The notes beneath the pieces are model-generated. The model saw only the letters and a list, made by a program, of their open reading frames with translations, was not told the origin of the DNA and ran no database searches. Source: Streptomyces sp. NRRL F-4489 (GTDB taxonomy: Bacteria > Actinomycetota > Actinomycetes > Streptomycetales > Streptomycetaceae). Taken from it: 28,460 bases of DNA. Shown in pieces: positions 20,825 through 28,460 of the stretch (within the stretch, counting starts at the first letter, position 1; the number at the start of each line of letters is the position of its first letter). The stretch spans positions 1 through 28,460 of the forward strand of contig NZ_LLZI01000278.1 of NCBI RefSeq assembly GCF_001509485.1, given 5' to 3'. The position numbers were made by a program, and so were the translations under genes.

Positions 20825-21158
20825 GGCAGCTCCTCTTCGAACCCTGGTCGCAGTTCACTGCGACGACTTCATGCCGCCGCCGGCGATCTGCGGTGCACCG
20901 TCAGCGGCATTTCGCGCCCACGCCACTGTACGGCCGCCGGGCGCGCCGCCGGCACGCGGCCGGTGCGCACCCGGGCGCCGGGCGGCCCCCGGCGCGCCTG
21001 TGACGTGCTCACACGATCGGATGAACGCAGGCCGCAGGCGGCGAGAACGGCGCCGAAGGCCGTTACATTCACGCCGTTCCACAAGGGCGAAGAGCATGCC
21101 GGACGGGGTCAGTCGAACCCGGCGGCCCGGCCCGGAAGGCAGGAGACCGGTAAAGCTG
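20825..21158. other. Divergent intergenic region, lipB versus NsdA-like regulator
   Basis: No gene is seen in these 334 bases. Near the lipB side is the dyad at 20847-20864. Near the regulator side is a -10-like TACATT at 21064-21069 with no obvious -35, followed by a Gly/Arg-type GC-rich leader containing AGGAG (about 21140) that lies some 14 bases before the chosen ATG, longer than usual. Confidence 0.45.
20847..20864. promoter_or_regulatory. 7-bp perfect dyad upstream of lipB
   Basis: GTCGCAG (20847-20853) and CTGCGAC (20858-20864) flank TTCA. The 18-bp dyad ends 23 bases from the lipB GTG, just outside the ribosome site. It may be an operator or a leader hairpin; no known regulator is assigned. 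Confidence 0.4.
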
Positions 21159-22616
21159 ATGACGGAACGACCCCCGCACCACACGCCCAACCGCCAGCTC
21201 GCCGCGCTCATCGCCGAGGCCGGCTTCTCCAACGCAGGGCTGGCCAGACGGGTTGATCAACTCGGCATCGAGCACGGCCTCGACCTGCGCTACGACAAGA
21301 CCTCGGTGACCCGCTGGCTGCGCGGCCAGCAGCCCCGGGGCACCACCCCCGCGCTGATCGCGGAGGTCTTCACCCGCCGGCTGGGGCGCCGGCTCTCCGC
21401 CCAGGACCTGGGCCTGGACGCCTGCGCGCCGGTGTACGCCGGGCTGGAGTTCGCCTCGACCCCCGCCGAGGCGGTGGACATCGTCAGCGGGCTGTGGCGC
21501 AAGGACTCCGGCAGCCACGCCGAGCTGCGGAAGATCGCCTTCACCCCGGCCGGGCTGGTGGTGCCCAGCCGGGACTGGCTGATCGGCCGGCCCGACGAGC
21601 GGGTGGCGCACGGCGACCCGGCGGCGGAGCCACCCGAGCGGGTCCCGGCCCAGGGCGGCCGGGCGGCGGTGCCCCGCCAGCGCCAGACCGAGCGCGTCGA
21701 CCGCACCCGCGGCAGCCGGGTCAGCTCCGGCGACATCGCGGCGCTGCGCTCGGTCGGCGAGCTGTTCCGCGCGCTGGACCACGCCTACGGCGGGGGCCAC
21801 GCCCGCCAGGCCCTGGTGCGCTATCTGGAGCACGAGGCCGAGCCGATGCTCCGCGGCACCTACGGCGAGGCGATCGGCCGCCGGCTCTTCGCGGCCGCCG
21901 CCGACCTGACCCGGCTGGCCGGCTGGACCTCGTACGACATCGCCGCGCACGGACTGGCGCAGCGGTACTTCGTCCAGGCGCTGCGGCTGTCCCAGGCCGC
22001 CGGCGACCGCGCGTACGGCGCCTACGTCCTGGTGACGATGAGCCGGCAGGCGGTCTATCTGGGGCACGGCCGGGAGGCCGTCCAGCTGGCCCGGGTCGCC
22101 CAGCAGGGCGTCGGCAGCTCGGTGCCGCCCACCGTGCAGGCGCTGCTGCACGCCGCCGAGGCGCGCGGCCACGGCGTGCTGAACGAGGTCCGGGCCTGCA
22201 CCGCCGCGCTGGCCCGCGCCGAACGCGCCCTGGAGAGCGCCCGCCCCGGGGACGAGACCCCGTACTGGGCGCGCTTCTTCGACGAGGCGCAGCTGGCCGA
22301 CGAGCTGGCCCACTGCCACCGGGACCTCCAGCAGTACCGCGCGGCCTCCCAGCACGCCGAGCGCTCGCTCCAGCTGCGGGCGGCCGGCTTCGCCCGCAGC
22401 CGGCTGTTCTGCCGGGTGGTGCTGGCGACCGCGCGGCTGGGCCTGGGCGAGCTGGAGCAGGCGTGCACGCTGGGCGCCGAGGCGGCCCTCCAGGCGTCCG
22501 AGATGCGCTCGGTGCGCGCCCACGAGTACGTCCGGGACTTCGAGCGGCGGCTGGAGCCGTACCGCGACGCGGCGCCGGTGCGCGGCTATCGGGAGCGGGT
22601 GGCGGCGCTGGGCTGA
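21159..22616 (+). CDS. NsdA-like transcriptional regulator with TPR-type repeats, 485 aa
   Basis: The N-terminal 90 residues (NRQLAALIAEAGFSNAGLAR, then DLRYDKTSVTRWLRGQQPRG) resemble the NsdA-type/XRE-like DNA-binding domain found in Streptomyces developmental and antibiotic regulators, ending with the typical FTRRLGRRLSAQDLGLD. A basic linker (about 130-190) follows, then a long all-helical region (about 190-480) with TPR-like repeats, including LRLSQAAGDRAYGAYVLVTM and LADELAHCHRDLQQYRAASQ. NsdA represses antibiotic production and sporulation in S. coelicolor (established), but whether this protein does so is unknown. The ATG at 21159 starts the conserved domain; its ribosome site is weak. 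It is divergent from lipB, the usual place for such a gene (from memory). Confidence 0.82.
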   Translation: MTERPPHHTPNRQLAALIAEAGFSNAGLARRVDQLGIEHGLDLRYDKTSVTRWLRGQQPRGTTPALIAEVFTRRLGRRLSAQDLGLDACAPVYAGLEFASTPAEAVDIVSGLWRKDSGSHAELRKIAFTPAGLVVPSRDWLIGRPDERVAHGDPAAEPPERVPAQGGRAAVPRQRQTERVDRTRGSRVSSGDIAALRSVGELFRALDHAYGGGHARQALVRYLEHEAEPMLRGTYGEAIGRRLFAAAADLTRLAGWTSYDIAAHGLAQRYFVQALRLSQAAGDRAYGAYVLVTMSRQAVYLGHGREAVQLARVAQQGVGSSVPPTVQALLHAAEARGHGVLNEVRACTAALARAERALESARPGDETPYWARFFDEAQLADELAHCHRDLQQYRAASQHAERSLQLRAAGFARSRLFCRVVLATARLGLGELEQACTLGAEAALQASEMRSVRAHEYVRDFERRLEPYRDAAPVRGYRERVAALG

Positions 22617-22675
22617 CGGGCGGGTGGCGGGCGGCCGGCGGGCCGCCCGTGGCGCCGCCCGGCCAGGCCGCCCGG

Positions 22676-23938
22676 TCAGGCCGCCGCCGGGACGGCGCCC
22701 GGCTCCGGGCGGGCCGGCACCCCGAAGTCCTGGAGCAGCGCGCGGGCGGCCCGGCGGCCGGAGCGCAGCGCCCCCTGGAGGGTGCTGGTGTCCCGGTGGT
22801 CGCCGCACACGTACAGCCCGGCCAGCACCCGTACGGCGCGCTGCGGATCGTGCGGGGTGGCCATCGCGGGCACGGCGTACGGGTCGTGATGGCCGGTCAG
22901 CAGCCGCCAGTCGTCGGCCCGGCCCCCGTAGATCCGCTCCAGCCGGGGCCGGACGGTCTTGTCCAGGACGTCCAGCGGCAGGGCCGCGGCGGAGCCGAGG
23001 ACGGCGGTGGTGACGAGGGTGCGGCCCGGCGGGGTGCGTGAGGGGTCGATGGCGCCGGCGAGGTAGCTGAAGCCGATCGGGCCGTCGGTGGGCAGGATCA
23101 GGGCGGTGTCCCGGCAGGGGCCGCCGCGGGTGCCGGCGGGCGCGCCGGTGGTGTGGTGCAGCACGGTCACGGGGTGGAAGGCGGGCAGCCGCAGGCCCGG
23201 CAGCAGACCGGCGGCGGAGCGGGCGCCGGTGGCCACCAGCACCGCCCGGCACGGTATCCGGCCGTGCGCGCGGGTCGTGACGCCGTTGGTGGCGACGGCG
23301 GTGACCTCCACGGACGTCCGGACCGTCCCCGGCGGCAGACCGGCCGCCAGCAGCTCCGGGACGGCCGAGGCGCCGCCCGCCGGCAGCGCCAGCCGCCCCT
23401 CGGCGTACGCCCGCAGCACCTGCGCCGCGCCCCGGCTGGACCCGCGCAGCCGCGGATCGCACAGCAGCGCGCCGAGCAGCGGCCGCAGGAACGTGTCGTG
23501 GGTGCGCGGCGGGAACGCCGGGCGGCCGGCGAGCGCGTCGCTGACCGGCCGGTCGGCGGCCACGGACCGCTCCGTACGGCGGTCGGCGCGTGTGAGGGCG
23601 CGCGCCGCGGCGAGTGCGCCCCTTGTGCACCGGAGCGGGCTGACGCGCTGGGTCCGCTGCCCGGTGTGCAGGCCCAGCCCGGCCGCGAACGGACGCAGGG
23701 TCAGCTCGGCCAGACCCGGGGTGCGGCGCAGCGCGGCCGGCGAGACCGCCAGCGGGCGGGCGCAGCGGTCCAGGCGGAAGCCGTCCACCTGGTCGGTGAC
23801 GGACCGGCCGCCGACCCGCGGCGCGGCCTCCAGGACGGTGACCGTGAGCCCTGCCCCGGTCAGATGGCGGGCCGCGGCGAGGCCGGCCGGCCCGGCCCCC
23901 ACGATGACGACGTCGACGGCCGATACGGTGCGCAGCAC
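22676..23938 (-). CDS. FAD-dependent oxidoreductase (amine-oxidase fold), 420 aa
   Basis: The start VDVVIVGAGPAGLAAARHL carries the dinucleotide-binding GxGxxG at residues 14-19, followed by the acidic residue in TVTVLEAAPRVGGRS that binds the ribose and the GG that begins the FAD domain of the amine-oxidase/phytoene-desaturase group. A later strand, RAVLVATGA, and the end motif GLYVCGDHRDTSTLQGALRSGRRAARAL, which places the flavin, are intact. The substrate cannot be told. The GTG at 23938 has GGGAGGGG upstream; an upstream ATG at 23983 would add 15 residues. It lies 251 bases from the epimerase gene, reading the same way, so it probably has its own promoter. Confidence 0.88.
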   Translation of the reverse strand: MLRTVSAVDVVIVGAGPAGLAAARHLTGAGLTVTVLEAAPRVGGRSVTDQVDGFRLDRCARPLAVSPAALRRTPGLAELTLRPFAAGLGLHTGQRTQRVSPLRCTRGALAAARALTRADRRTERSVAADRPVSDALAGRPAFPPRTHDTFLRPLLGALLCDPRLRGSSRGAAQVLRAYAEGRLALPAGGASAVPELLAAGLPPGTVRTSVEVTAVATNGVTTRAHGRIPCRAVLVATGARSAAGLLPGLRLPAFHPVTVLHHTTGAPAGTRGGPCRDTALILPTDGPIGFSYLAGAIDPSRTPPGRTLVTTAVLGSAAALPLDVLDKTVRPRLERIYGGRADDWRLLTGHHDPYAVPAMATPHDPQRAVRVLAGLYVCGDHRDTSTLQGALRSGRRAARALLQDFGVPARPEPGAVPAAA

Positions 23939-24094
23939 AAGCCCCTCCCGAGGTCGGTCCCAGCGGCGGCGCAGGATTGTCATGCCCGCTGCGGGCCGCC
24001 GGGATGCCGGTGATGTGTGCGAGGACCGTAGGGACCGCGGGGGCCGGTCCGACAGGGGCGCCCCGGGGGCGCGTCGGTGCGCCCGGTGCCACGG

Positions 24095-24152
24095 GGGCGG
24101 TGGGGGCCGGGGGCTGTCGTCGCTCCCCGCGCTCCGGGCGGTGGGGGCCGGG
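24095..24152 (+). repeat. 17-bp direct repeat, G-rich, before the FAD oxidoreductase gene
   Basis: The 17-mer GGGCGGTGGGGGCCGGG occurs at 24095-24111 and again at 24136-24152, 41 bp apart, in the non-coding gap between the oxidoreductase and epimerase genes. The first copy is embedded in closely spaced G5 runs. The significance is unclear in such GC-rich DNA. Confidence 0.55.
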
Positions 24153-24189
24153 TCCCGCCGTGGCGCGCCGCGCGCCGGGCCGCCGGGGA

Positions 24190-25083
24190 CTACTCGGCCA
24201 GGGCGGCGCGCACCGCGTCCGTGATCCGGGGGTGCGCGAAGGTGAAACCGGACTCCAGCAGCCGGCGCGGGACGACCCGCTGGCTGCCCAGCACATCGGC
24301 CGCGAACTCCCCGAGCGCCAGCCGGAGGACCGGCGCCGGGACGGTGCACAGCGTGGGGCGGCGCAGCAGGCGGCCCATCACGGCGGTCGCCTGGCGGTTG
24401 GTCACCGGCTCGGGGGCGGTGAGGTTGACCGGCCCGGACAGCTCCTCGGCGGTCAGCAGATGGCGCAGCGCCGCGATCTCGTCGTGCAGCGAGATGAAGC
24501 TCCAGTACTGGCTGCCGTCGCCCAGGCGGCCGCCCAGCCCCAGCCGGAAGACCGGGAAGAGCCGCCCCCAGGCGCCGCCGGAGCGGGACACCACCAGACC
24601 GGTCCGGGCGAAGACGGTCCGGATACCGGCGTCCACGGCCGGGGCGGCGGCGTCCTCCCAGTCCACGCAGACCTCCGGCAGGAAGCCGGTGCCGGCCGGG
24701 GCGGACTCGTCCGTCCGCCGGTCCCCGGTGTCGCCGTAGTAGCCGATCGCGCTGCCGGAGACGAAGACCCGCGGCGGCTCGTCCAGCGCGGCCAGCGCGG
24801 TGGCCAGGGTGCGGGTGCCCAGCACCCGGCTGTCGCGGATCTCCCGCTTGTACGCGGCGGTCCAGCGGTGGTCGGCGACGCCCGCCCCGGCGAGGTGCAC
24901 CACCGCGTCGCAGCCGGCCAGCGCCGCCGGGTCGAGCCGGCGCCCCTGGGGGTCCCAGGCCACCTCGTCGGCCGCCGCCGGGGGCCGCCGGACGAGCCGT
25001 ACGACGTCGTGGCCGTCCGCGCGCAGCCGCCGGACGAGTGCCCTGCCGATGAGTCCGGACGAGCCGGTGATCGCGATCCGCAT
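24190..25083 (-). CDS. TIGR01777 family NAD(P)-dependent epimerase, 297 aa
   Basis: An atypical short-chain dehydrogenase. The Rossmann motif is GSSGLIG (residues 7-13), the second strand gives VVRLVRRPP, VVHLAGAG is the third strand, and the active-site region reads FVSGSAIGYYGDTGD. The C-terminal DUF1731 domain (about 250-297) includes ADVLGSQRVVPRRLLESGF, the family signature. These proteins (YfcH/SDR39U1 type) are widely conserved but their substrate is not known. The ATG start gives the standard MRIAITGSSG. It stands alone as a gene, oriented like its neighbours on both sides, with 69 bases to the DUF4240 gene. Confidence 0.93.
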   Translation of the reverse strand: MRIAITGSSGLIGRALVRRLRADGHDVVRLVRRPPAAADEVAWDPQGRRLDPAALAGCDAVVHLAGAGVADHRWTAAYKREIRDSRVLGTRTLATALAALDEPPRVFVSGSAIGYYGDTGDRRTDESAPAGTGFLPEVCVDWEDAAAPAVDAGIRTVFARTGLVVSRSGGAWGRLFPVFRLGLGGRLGDGSQYWSFISLHDEIAALRHLLTAEELSGPVNLTAPEPVTNRQATAVMGRLLRRPTLCTVPAPVLRLALGEFAADVLGSQRVVPRRLLESGFTFAHPRITDAVRAALAE

Positions 25084-25152
25084 GCGCCCATCCTGCCCGG
25101 GATCGGGGGCGTTACGGGGGACCGGCCCGGCGGGAGGCCGCAAACACTGGAG

Positions 25153-25671
25153 CTAGTCGCGGAAGCGCGCCCACAGGCGGGGGAAGCGCTCGGCCAGGGC
25201 GGCGTCGTCGTCCGGGTCGAGGTAGTCGCCGAGCGGTTCCGGCGGGGGCGCGGGCAGGCCGAGGTCGGGCATGACGGCGCCGGTCAGCTGCTCGTACGCC
25301 TCGTCGGCGGCGTAGCCGATGTCCTCGCCGTCGCCGTCGGTCTCCTCGTCGAAGTCGCCGAGCAGGCCGGCGAGCTGGTCCGGATCGTGCAGCGCGCCCT
25401 CGAAGACGTGCCGGCCCCGGCCGATCAGCCAGCAGCGGAAGGAGTCGAACGCGTCGTCGCTCGCGCCGTCCAGCAGCAGCGCCGCGGCGGCCCACAGGTC
25501 CCAGGTGCAGGCGCGGTTGAAGCGGGACTCGAAGTGGCGGGCGAAGTCCGCGATCCGGTCCGGGTCGAGCCCGAGCAGCCGCTCCACCAGGGCGTCGGCC
25601 TGCTCCACGGGGTCGTCCCCGGCCGCCTCGCGGGAGCCGTCGATCAGCTCCCAGAACTCCGTCTCGTCCAT
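25153..25671 (-). CDS. DUF4240 protein, 172 aa
   Basis: A soluble acidic protein that starts MDETEFWELIDGSREAAG, the hallmark of DUF4240, and continues through FESRFNRACTWDLWAAAALLLDGASDD and FRCWLIGRG, the conserved core. The middle part is very acidic (FDEETDGDGEDIG), and the protein ends in a Pro-rich stretch and LWARFRD. Function is unknown. The ATG has GGAG seven bases upstream. Length is normal for the family. It is divergent from the 633-aa membrane-anchored protein. Confidence 0.9.
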   Translation of the reverse strand: MDETEFWELIDGSREAAGDDPVEQADALVERLLGLDPDRIADFARHFESRFNRACTWDLWAAAALLLDGASDDAFDSFRCWLIGRGRHVFEGALHDPDQLAGLLGDFDEETDGDGEDIGYAADEAYEQLTGAVMPDLGLPAPPPEPLGDYLDPDDDAALAERFPRLWARFRD

Positions 25672-25885
25672 CACCGCTCCAGCATCCGCCCTGCCGCGGC
25701 GGCCCGCACGCGGAATGCCCCGGACACGCCGGACGTGCCCCGGACCGGGGAACGGGCGCGCGGGCGGCGGGGGTCGGGCGGGTGACCGGGCCGCCGCTGC
25801 GTCGTTGTGCGGCATGCAGCCACGGCAGCCCCCGCACGCCTTCAGGACCCCCACAGCACCCCATCTCGTGAAGGGCGGACCCGCC

Positions 25886-27787
25886 ATGCCCATGGACGAA
25901 CGGACCCGGGCCGATGTCGAACGCGCCGAGGCGGCCCTCGTCGAGCACTATCCGCACCTGGTCCGCCTCGCCCACCTCGTCCTGCCCCCCTCGATGGGCC
26001 GCCACCGCAAGGTGCTCACCGCGCACGGCCTGGTGCAGCGGGCCCTGCCGTGGCGCGCCGCGCGCCGGGCGGCCGGAGCGCTGCCCGCCCAGCGCGGCCC
26101 GGACACCGCCGCCGGCTACGACCTGGTCCGGCAGCGGACCCTGGAGCTGGCGCTGGCCTACGAGGACCGGCGGCGGCCCGCGGTGCTGCTGCCGACCGTG
26201 CCGTTCGTGTGGGGGCTGCGGCTCTTCCCGCGGGCCGGCGGCGCCGACGAACTCGCCCTGGACCAGGCCCTGTCCGCCGTCCCGGCCGCGGTCCGGGCCG
26301 CGCTGGGGCTGTGGCAGCTGGAGGGGCTGGAGCCCGAGGCGGCGCGGGCCGTGCTGGCGCGCGCCGGGGTCGCCGACCCGGACGCGGCGCTGCGGGCGGC
26401 CGGGCAGCTGGACCGGCGGACGGGGGCCGGGGCCGCGGCGCTGCTGGCCGCGGGGGAGTTCGACCCGTGCACGGTGCACGTCCGGCCGACCGATCTGCTG
26501 CGCCGCCGCCAGCGGGCGCGGGCCGCGGCGGCGCTCGCGGCCGTGCTGGCGGCCGGGGCGGTGGTGGCGGCGCTGCCCGGTGGACAGCCCGCCGCCCGGC
26601 CCGCGCCCACCGCCGCCCAGCAGGCCCTGGACCCCGGCCGGCTGCTCCGCACCCCCAACGAGGAGTGGGTACGCACCTCCCGGGTGGACTTCACCGCCTG
26701 GCCGCCGCGCGGCCGCCAGGCCGGGGACCGGCGGCTGCTGGGCCGGGCGCTGCGGGTCTGGGCCGCGCCGCCGCCCGGCACCCGGATCGTGGCCGCCGCC
26801 GGCACCTCCACCCGGCCCCCGGCGGAACCGCCCCGGCTGCTCTACGCCGGTCTGATCGACAACGTCATGGTGGTGGTCTTCCACGACGGCGAACGGCTGG
26901 TGCGCTACGCCGAGCCCGAAGGCGCCACGCCCACCCTGCACTTCGCCCGCACCGACAACGCGGACCTGGCCACCGCCGGCGCGCTGGTGATCGGCCGCGG
27001 CAACGGCTGGCAGCGCTATCTGATCGCCCCCTGGGTCGCCGGTGTCGCCGTCCGGGACCTGCTCGCGCCGGACGCGCCGCCGCACGGCCTGCACCTGGCC
27101 CCGGACGGCGTCACCGACCGGATCCCGCTCCCGCCCGCCGGCGGGGGCCCGTGCGGCCACTGGCCCGCGACCGAACTGCGCACCTCGGCGCGGCTGGAGA
27201 GCCACCCCGCCGTCCTGGTGACCGACCTCGGGGACCTCGCGCCGGTGCACCTGGCGTACGCGGCGGCGCCCGCCGGGCCCGCCGCCCCGGGCGAGGCGAA
27301 CGGCGCGCCCGCGCTGCACAGCTGGGCCCGGACCGCGTGCACCCTGCGGTCGCTGCGCGGCACCGGCGTACGGTCCGTCAGCAACTGGGTCTACGCCCGC
27401 CAGCCGCTCCCCGAGGGCGGCGGCACCGCGGAGTGGGTGTGCAACCGCGCCGAGACCTGGCGCGGGCCCGGCCGGGCCATGGTGCAGTTCGAGCCGCCCG
27501 CGGCCGGCCCGGCCGACCCGGGGCGGATCGCCGGGCGGGCCACCGGCACGGCGGTGTGCGGGCCGTACGGCCGCGGGGTGCTCGGCGGCGTCCGCTGGCA
27601 GGCGGAGTCCGGGACGTGGTACCTCCTCGCGGCCGGGGGCGGCCGGGTGGACGGGATCGACGTCACCGGCGGCGTACGGGCCGGGGCCGACGCGCCGACG
27701 CTCGCGGTGCCGGCCGCGCGGGACGCCCCGGCGGAGGTCACCGGGCGGCTGCCGGACGGCGGGACGGTGCGGGCGCTCCAGCCGTGA
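25886..27787 (+). CDS. Membrane-anchored protein with sigma-like N-terminus, 633 aa
   Basis: I do not recognise a named family. The first 200 residues (YPHLVRLAHLVLPPSMGRHR, then AHGLVQRALPW, and later LGLWQLEGLEPEAARAVLAR) are helical and resemble a degenerate ECF-type sigma factor layout. One clear membrane segment follows at about 211-231 (AAAALAAVLAAGAVVAAL) after an Arg-rich run, so the N-terminal part would be cytoplasmic. The rest (about 240-633) would be outside and looks like beta-rich secreted domain with YAGLIDNVMVVVFHDGERLV, and five to six Cys that could form disulfides. The start may be the ATG at 25886 or the one at 25892. A one-membrane-segment signal transducer is a possible reading, but this is inference. 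Confidence 0.78.
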   Translation: MPMDERTRADVERAEAALVEHYPHLVRLAHLVLPPSMGRHRKVLTAHGLVQRALPWRAARRAAGALPAQRGPDTAAGYDLVRQRTLELALAYEDRRRPAVLLPTVPFVWGLRLFPRAGGADELALDQALSAVPAAVRAALGLWQLEGLEPEAARAVLARAGVADPDAALRAAGQLDRRTGAGAAALLAAGEFDPCTVHVRPTDLLRRRQRARAAAALAAVLAAGAVVAALPGGQPAARPAPTAAQQALDPGRLLRTPNEEWVRTSRVDFTAWPPRGRQAGDRRLLGRALRVWAAPPPGTRIVAAAGTSTRPPAEPPRLLYAGLIDNVMVVVFHDGERLVRYAEPEGATPTLHFARTDNADLATAGALVIGRGNGWQRYLIAPWVAGVAVRDLLAPDAPPHGLHLAPDGVTDRIPLPPAGGGPCGHWPATELRTSARLESHPAVLVTDLGDLAPVHLAYAAAPAGPAAPGEANGAPALHSWARTACTLRSLRGTGVRSVSNWVYARQPLPEGGGTAEWVCNRAETWRGPGRAMVQFEPPAAGPADPGRIAGRATGTAVCGPYGRGVLGGVRWQAESGTWYLLAAGGGRVDGIDVTGGVRAGADAPTLAVPAARDAPAEVTGRLPDGGTVRALQP

Positions 27788-27853
27788 GGCGTGTCTGAGG
27801 GGCGCGGGAGGGTGCCGGACGGGCGTGCGGGCTGCCGCGCCCCGAGGGGGCCG

Positions 27854-28460
27854 TCAGTCCGGCGCGGCGGCTCCCTCCTCGTCCGCCGGGCCGTAGAGCG
27901 CGGCGGCGCGGCGGGCGGCCGCCGCGAAGCGCTCCCGCAGTCCGGCGGGCGCCAGCACCTCGGCCTCCGGGCCCAGCCCCAGCAGCTGGGCGTAGGCGAC
28001 CTCCTCGGACTCCACGGCCAGGGTGACCGTCAGCCGTCCCCGGGCGTCCGGGCCGCCCGCGGCCTCCGCCCGCTCGACGGCCTCGCGGGCCGCGGCCGGC
28101 TCCGTGACGTGCCTCAACTGCCGGACCCCGCGCGGGGAGAGCCGGACGGTTATCTCCTCGCGCAGCAGCGAGCGCCGGAACTGCTCGGCCCGCTCGGCCC
28201 AGAACGACGGCAGGTCGAACTCCGGATCGCGCACGAAGCGCCCGGCCGCCGCCGCGTCCCGGCCCCCCGCCCCGCCGCGCGCCCCACCGGCCGGAGCGCC
28301 AGGCCCGTCCGCCCCCTCCGGCCCCACCGGCGCGGCCGCCGTGAAGCGGTCGACGCGGTAGACCCGGAAGCCGGGCCGGACGGCGGCCCCCTCGGCGGCG
28401 GACGCCCCGCCCGGCCGTGACACCTGGCCGGACGCCTCGCCCGGCCGCGACGCCCCGCCC
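27854..28460 (-). CDS. WYL-domain transcriptional regulator, C-terminal part (partial)
   Basis: The reading frame is open to the right edge of the window, so the N-terminal DNA-binding helix-turn-helix part of the gene is missing from view. What is visible is the end of a WYL domain (RPGFRVYRVDRFT) and the WYL C-terminal extension: DLPSFWAERAEQFRRSL, EEITVRLSPRGVRQLR, RLTVTLAVESEEVAYAQLLGLGPEAEVLAP, and a helical end with many Ala and Arg. Such DeoR/YafY-type regulators bind DNA and often sense nucleotides or ssDNA. A Gly/Ala/Pro-rich insert (about 28240-28325) is unusual in length. The start shown for the longest visible piece, at 28423, is not the true start. Confidence 0.75.
   Translation of the reverse strand, partial: GGASRPGEASGQVSRPGGASAAEGAAVRPGFRVYRVDRFTAAAPVGPEGADGPGAPAGGARGGAGGRDAAAAGRFVRDPEFDLPSFWAERAEQFRRSLLREEITVRLSPRGVRQLRHVTEPAAAREAVERAEAAGGPDARGRLTVTLAVESEEVAYAQLLGLGPEAEVLAPAGLRERFAAAARRAAALYGPADEEGAAAPD

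Noticed and set aside
24165..26076. A 24-base exact match between about 24167-24190 and about 26046-26069
   Set aside because: It is composed only of GC-type words typical of this genome; one copy lies in coding sequence, and no mobile-element ends are seen, so coincidence is more likely.
1..28460. CRISPR array, despite Cas4-like gene
   Set aside because: No regularly spaced repeats and no cas1, cas2 or effector genes were found; Cas4-like nucleases also occur outside CRISPR systems.

Overview
This is a Streptomyces-type actinobacterial chromosome segment. The genes are very GC-rich with strongly GC-biased third codon positions, Shine-Dalgarno sites are of the AGGAGG type, GTG and TTG starts are common, and the right half carries the glnA - RDD protein - DUF4191 protein - small protein - lipA - lipB order typical of Streptomyces chromosomes. 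The window splits into an accessory left half (about 1-15046) and a core right half (about 15190-28460). The accessory half looks less GC-rich: one hand-counted line (2641-2700) has 35 G+C of 60, against 51 of 60 for a line in the right half (26401-26460).

Left edge (1-2061): four small genes of uncertain function. They are a 90-aa protein, an excisionase-like helix-turn-helix protein overlapping a 294-aa unknown protein, and a 50-aa very basic protein. They resemble the leftovers of integrative elements, but no integrase or attachment site is visible.

Centre (about 2250-15046): a probable anti-invader (defence) island. It opens with an AfsR-like regulator split over two translationally coupled genes: a SARP-type DNA-binding/BTAD protein (2371-2994) and an NB-ARC ATPase with TPRs (2991-5132). 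A soluble Ser/Thr protein kinase (5151-6047) faces it. Fifty-eight bases from the kinase start, in the opposite direction, begins a four-gene operon: a protein with two tandem Cas4/RecB-like modules, each with a four-cysteine Fe-S signature (6106-7623); a zinc-ribbon plus REase-fold protein that has lost the usual catalytic lysine (7620-8756); a DinG-like Fe-S helicase (8749-12303); and a pPIWI-RE family Argonaute/PIWI-like protein (12329-15046). The last three are the known pPIWI-RE three-gene island. The tandem Cas4-like nuclease and the AfsK/AfsR-like signalling genes beside it are the unusual part. My reading (inference) is that the Cas4-like protein supplies the DNA cleavage that the degenerate REase subunit can no longer provide, and that the kinase and NB-ARC regulator sense stress or infection and control the operon.

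Right half (15190-28460): nitrogen assimilation (glnA with a clear GlnR operator), an RDD membrane protein, a DUF4191 membrane protein, a small conserved protein, lipoic acid synthesis (lipA, lipB), an NsdA-like TPR regulator, an FAD-dependent oxidoreductase, a TIGR01777-type epimerase, a DUF4240 protein, a membrane-anchored unknown protein, and the C-terminal part of a WYL-type regulator that runs off the window. Several perfect stem-loops punctuate gene ends. No tRNA, rRNA, CRISPR array or transposase was recognised.
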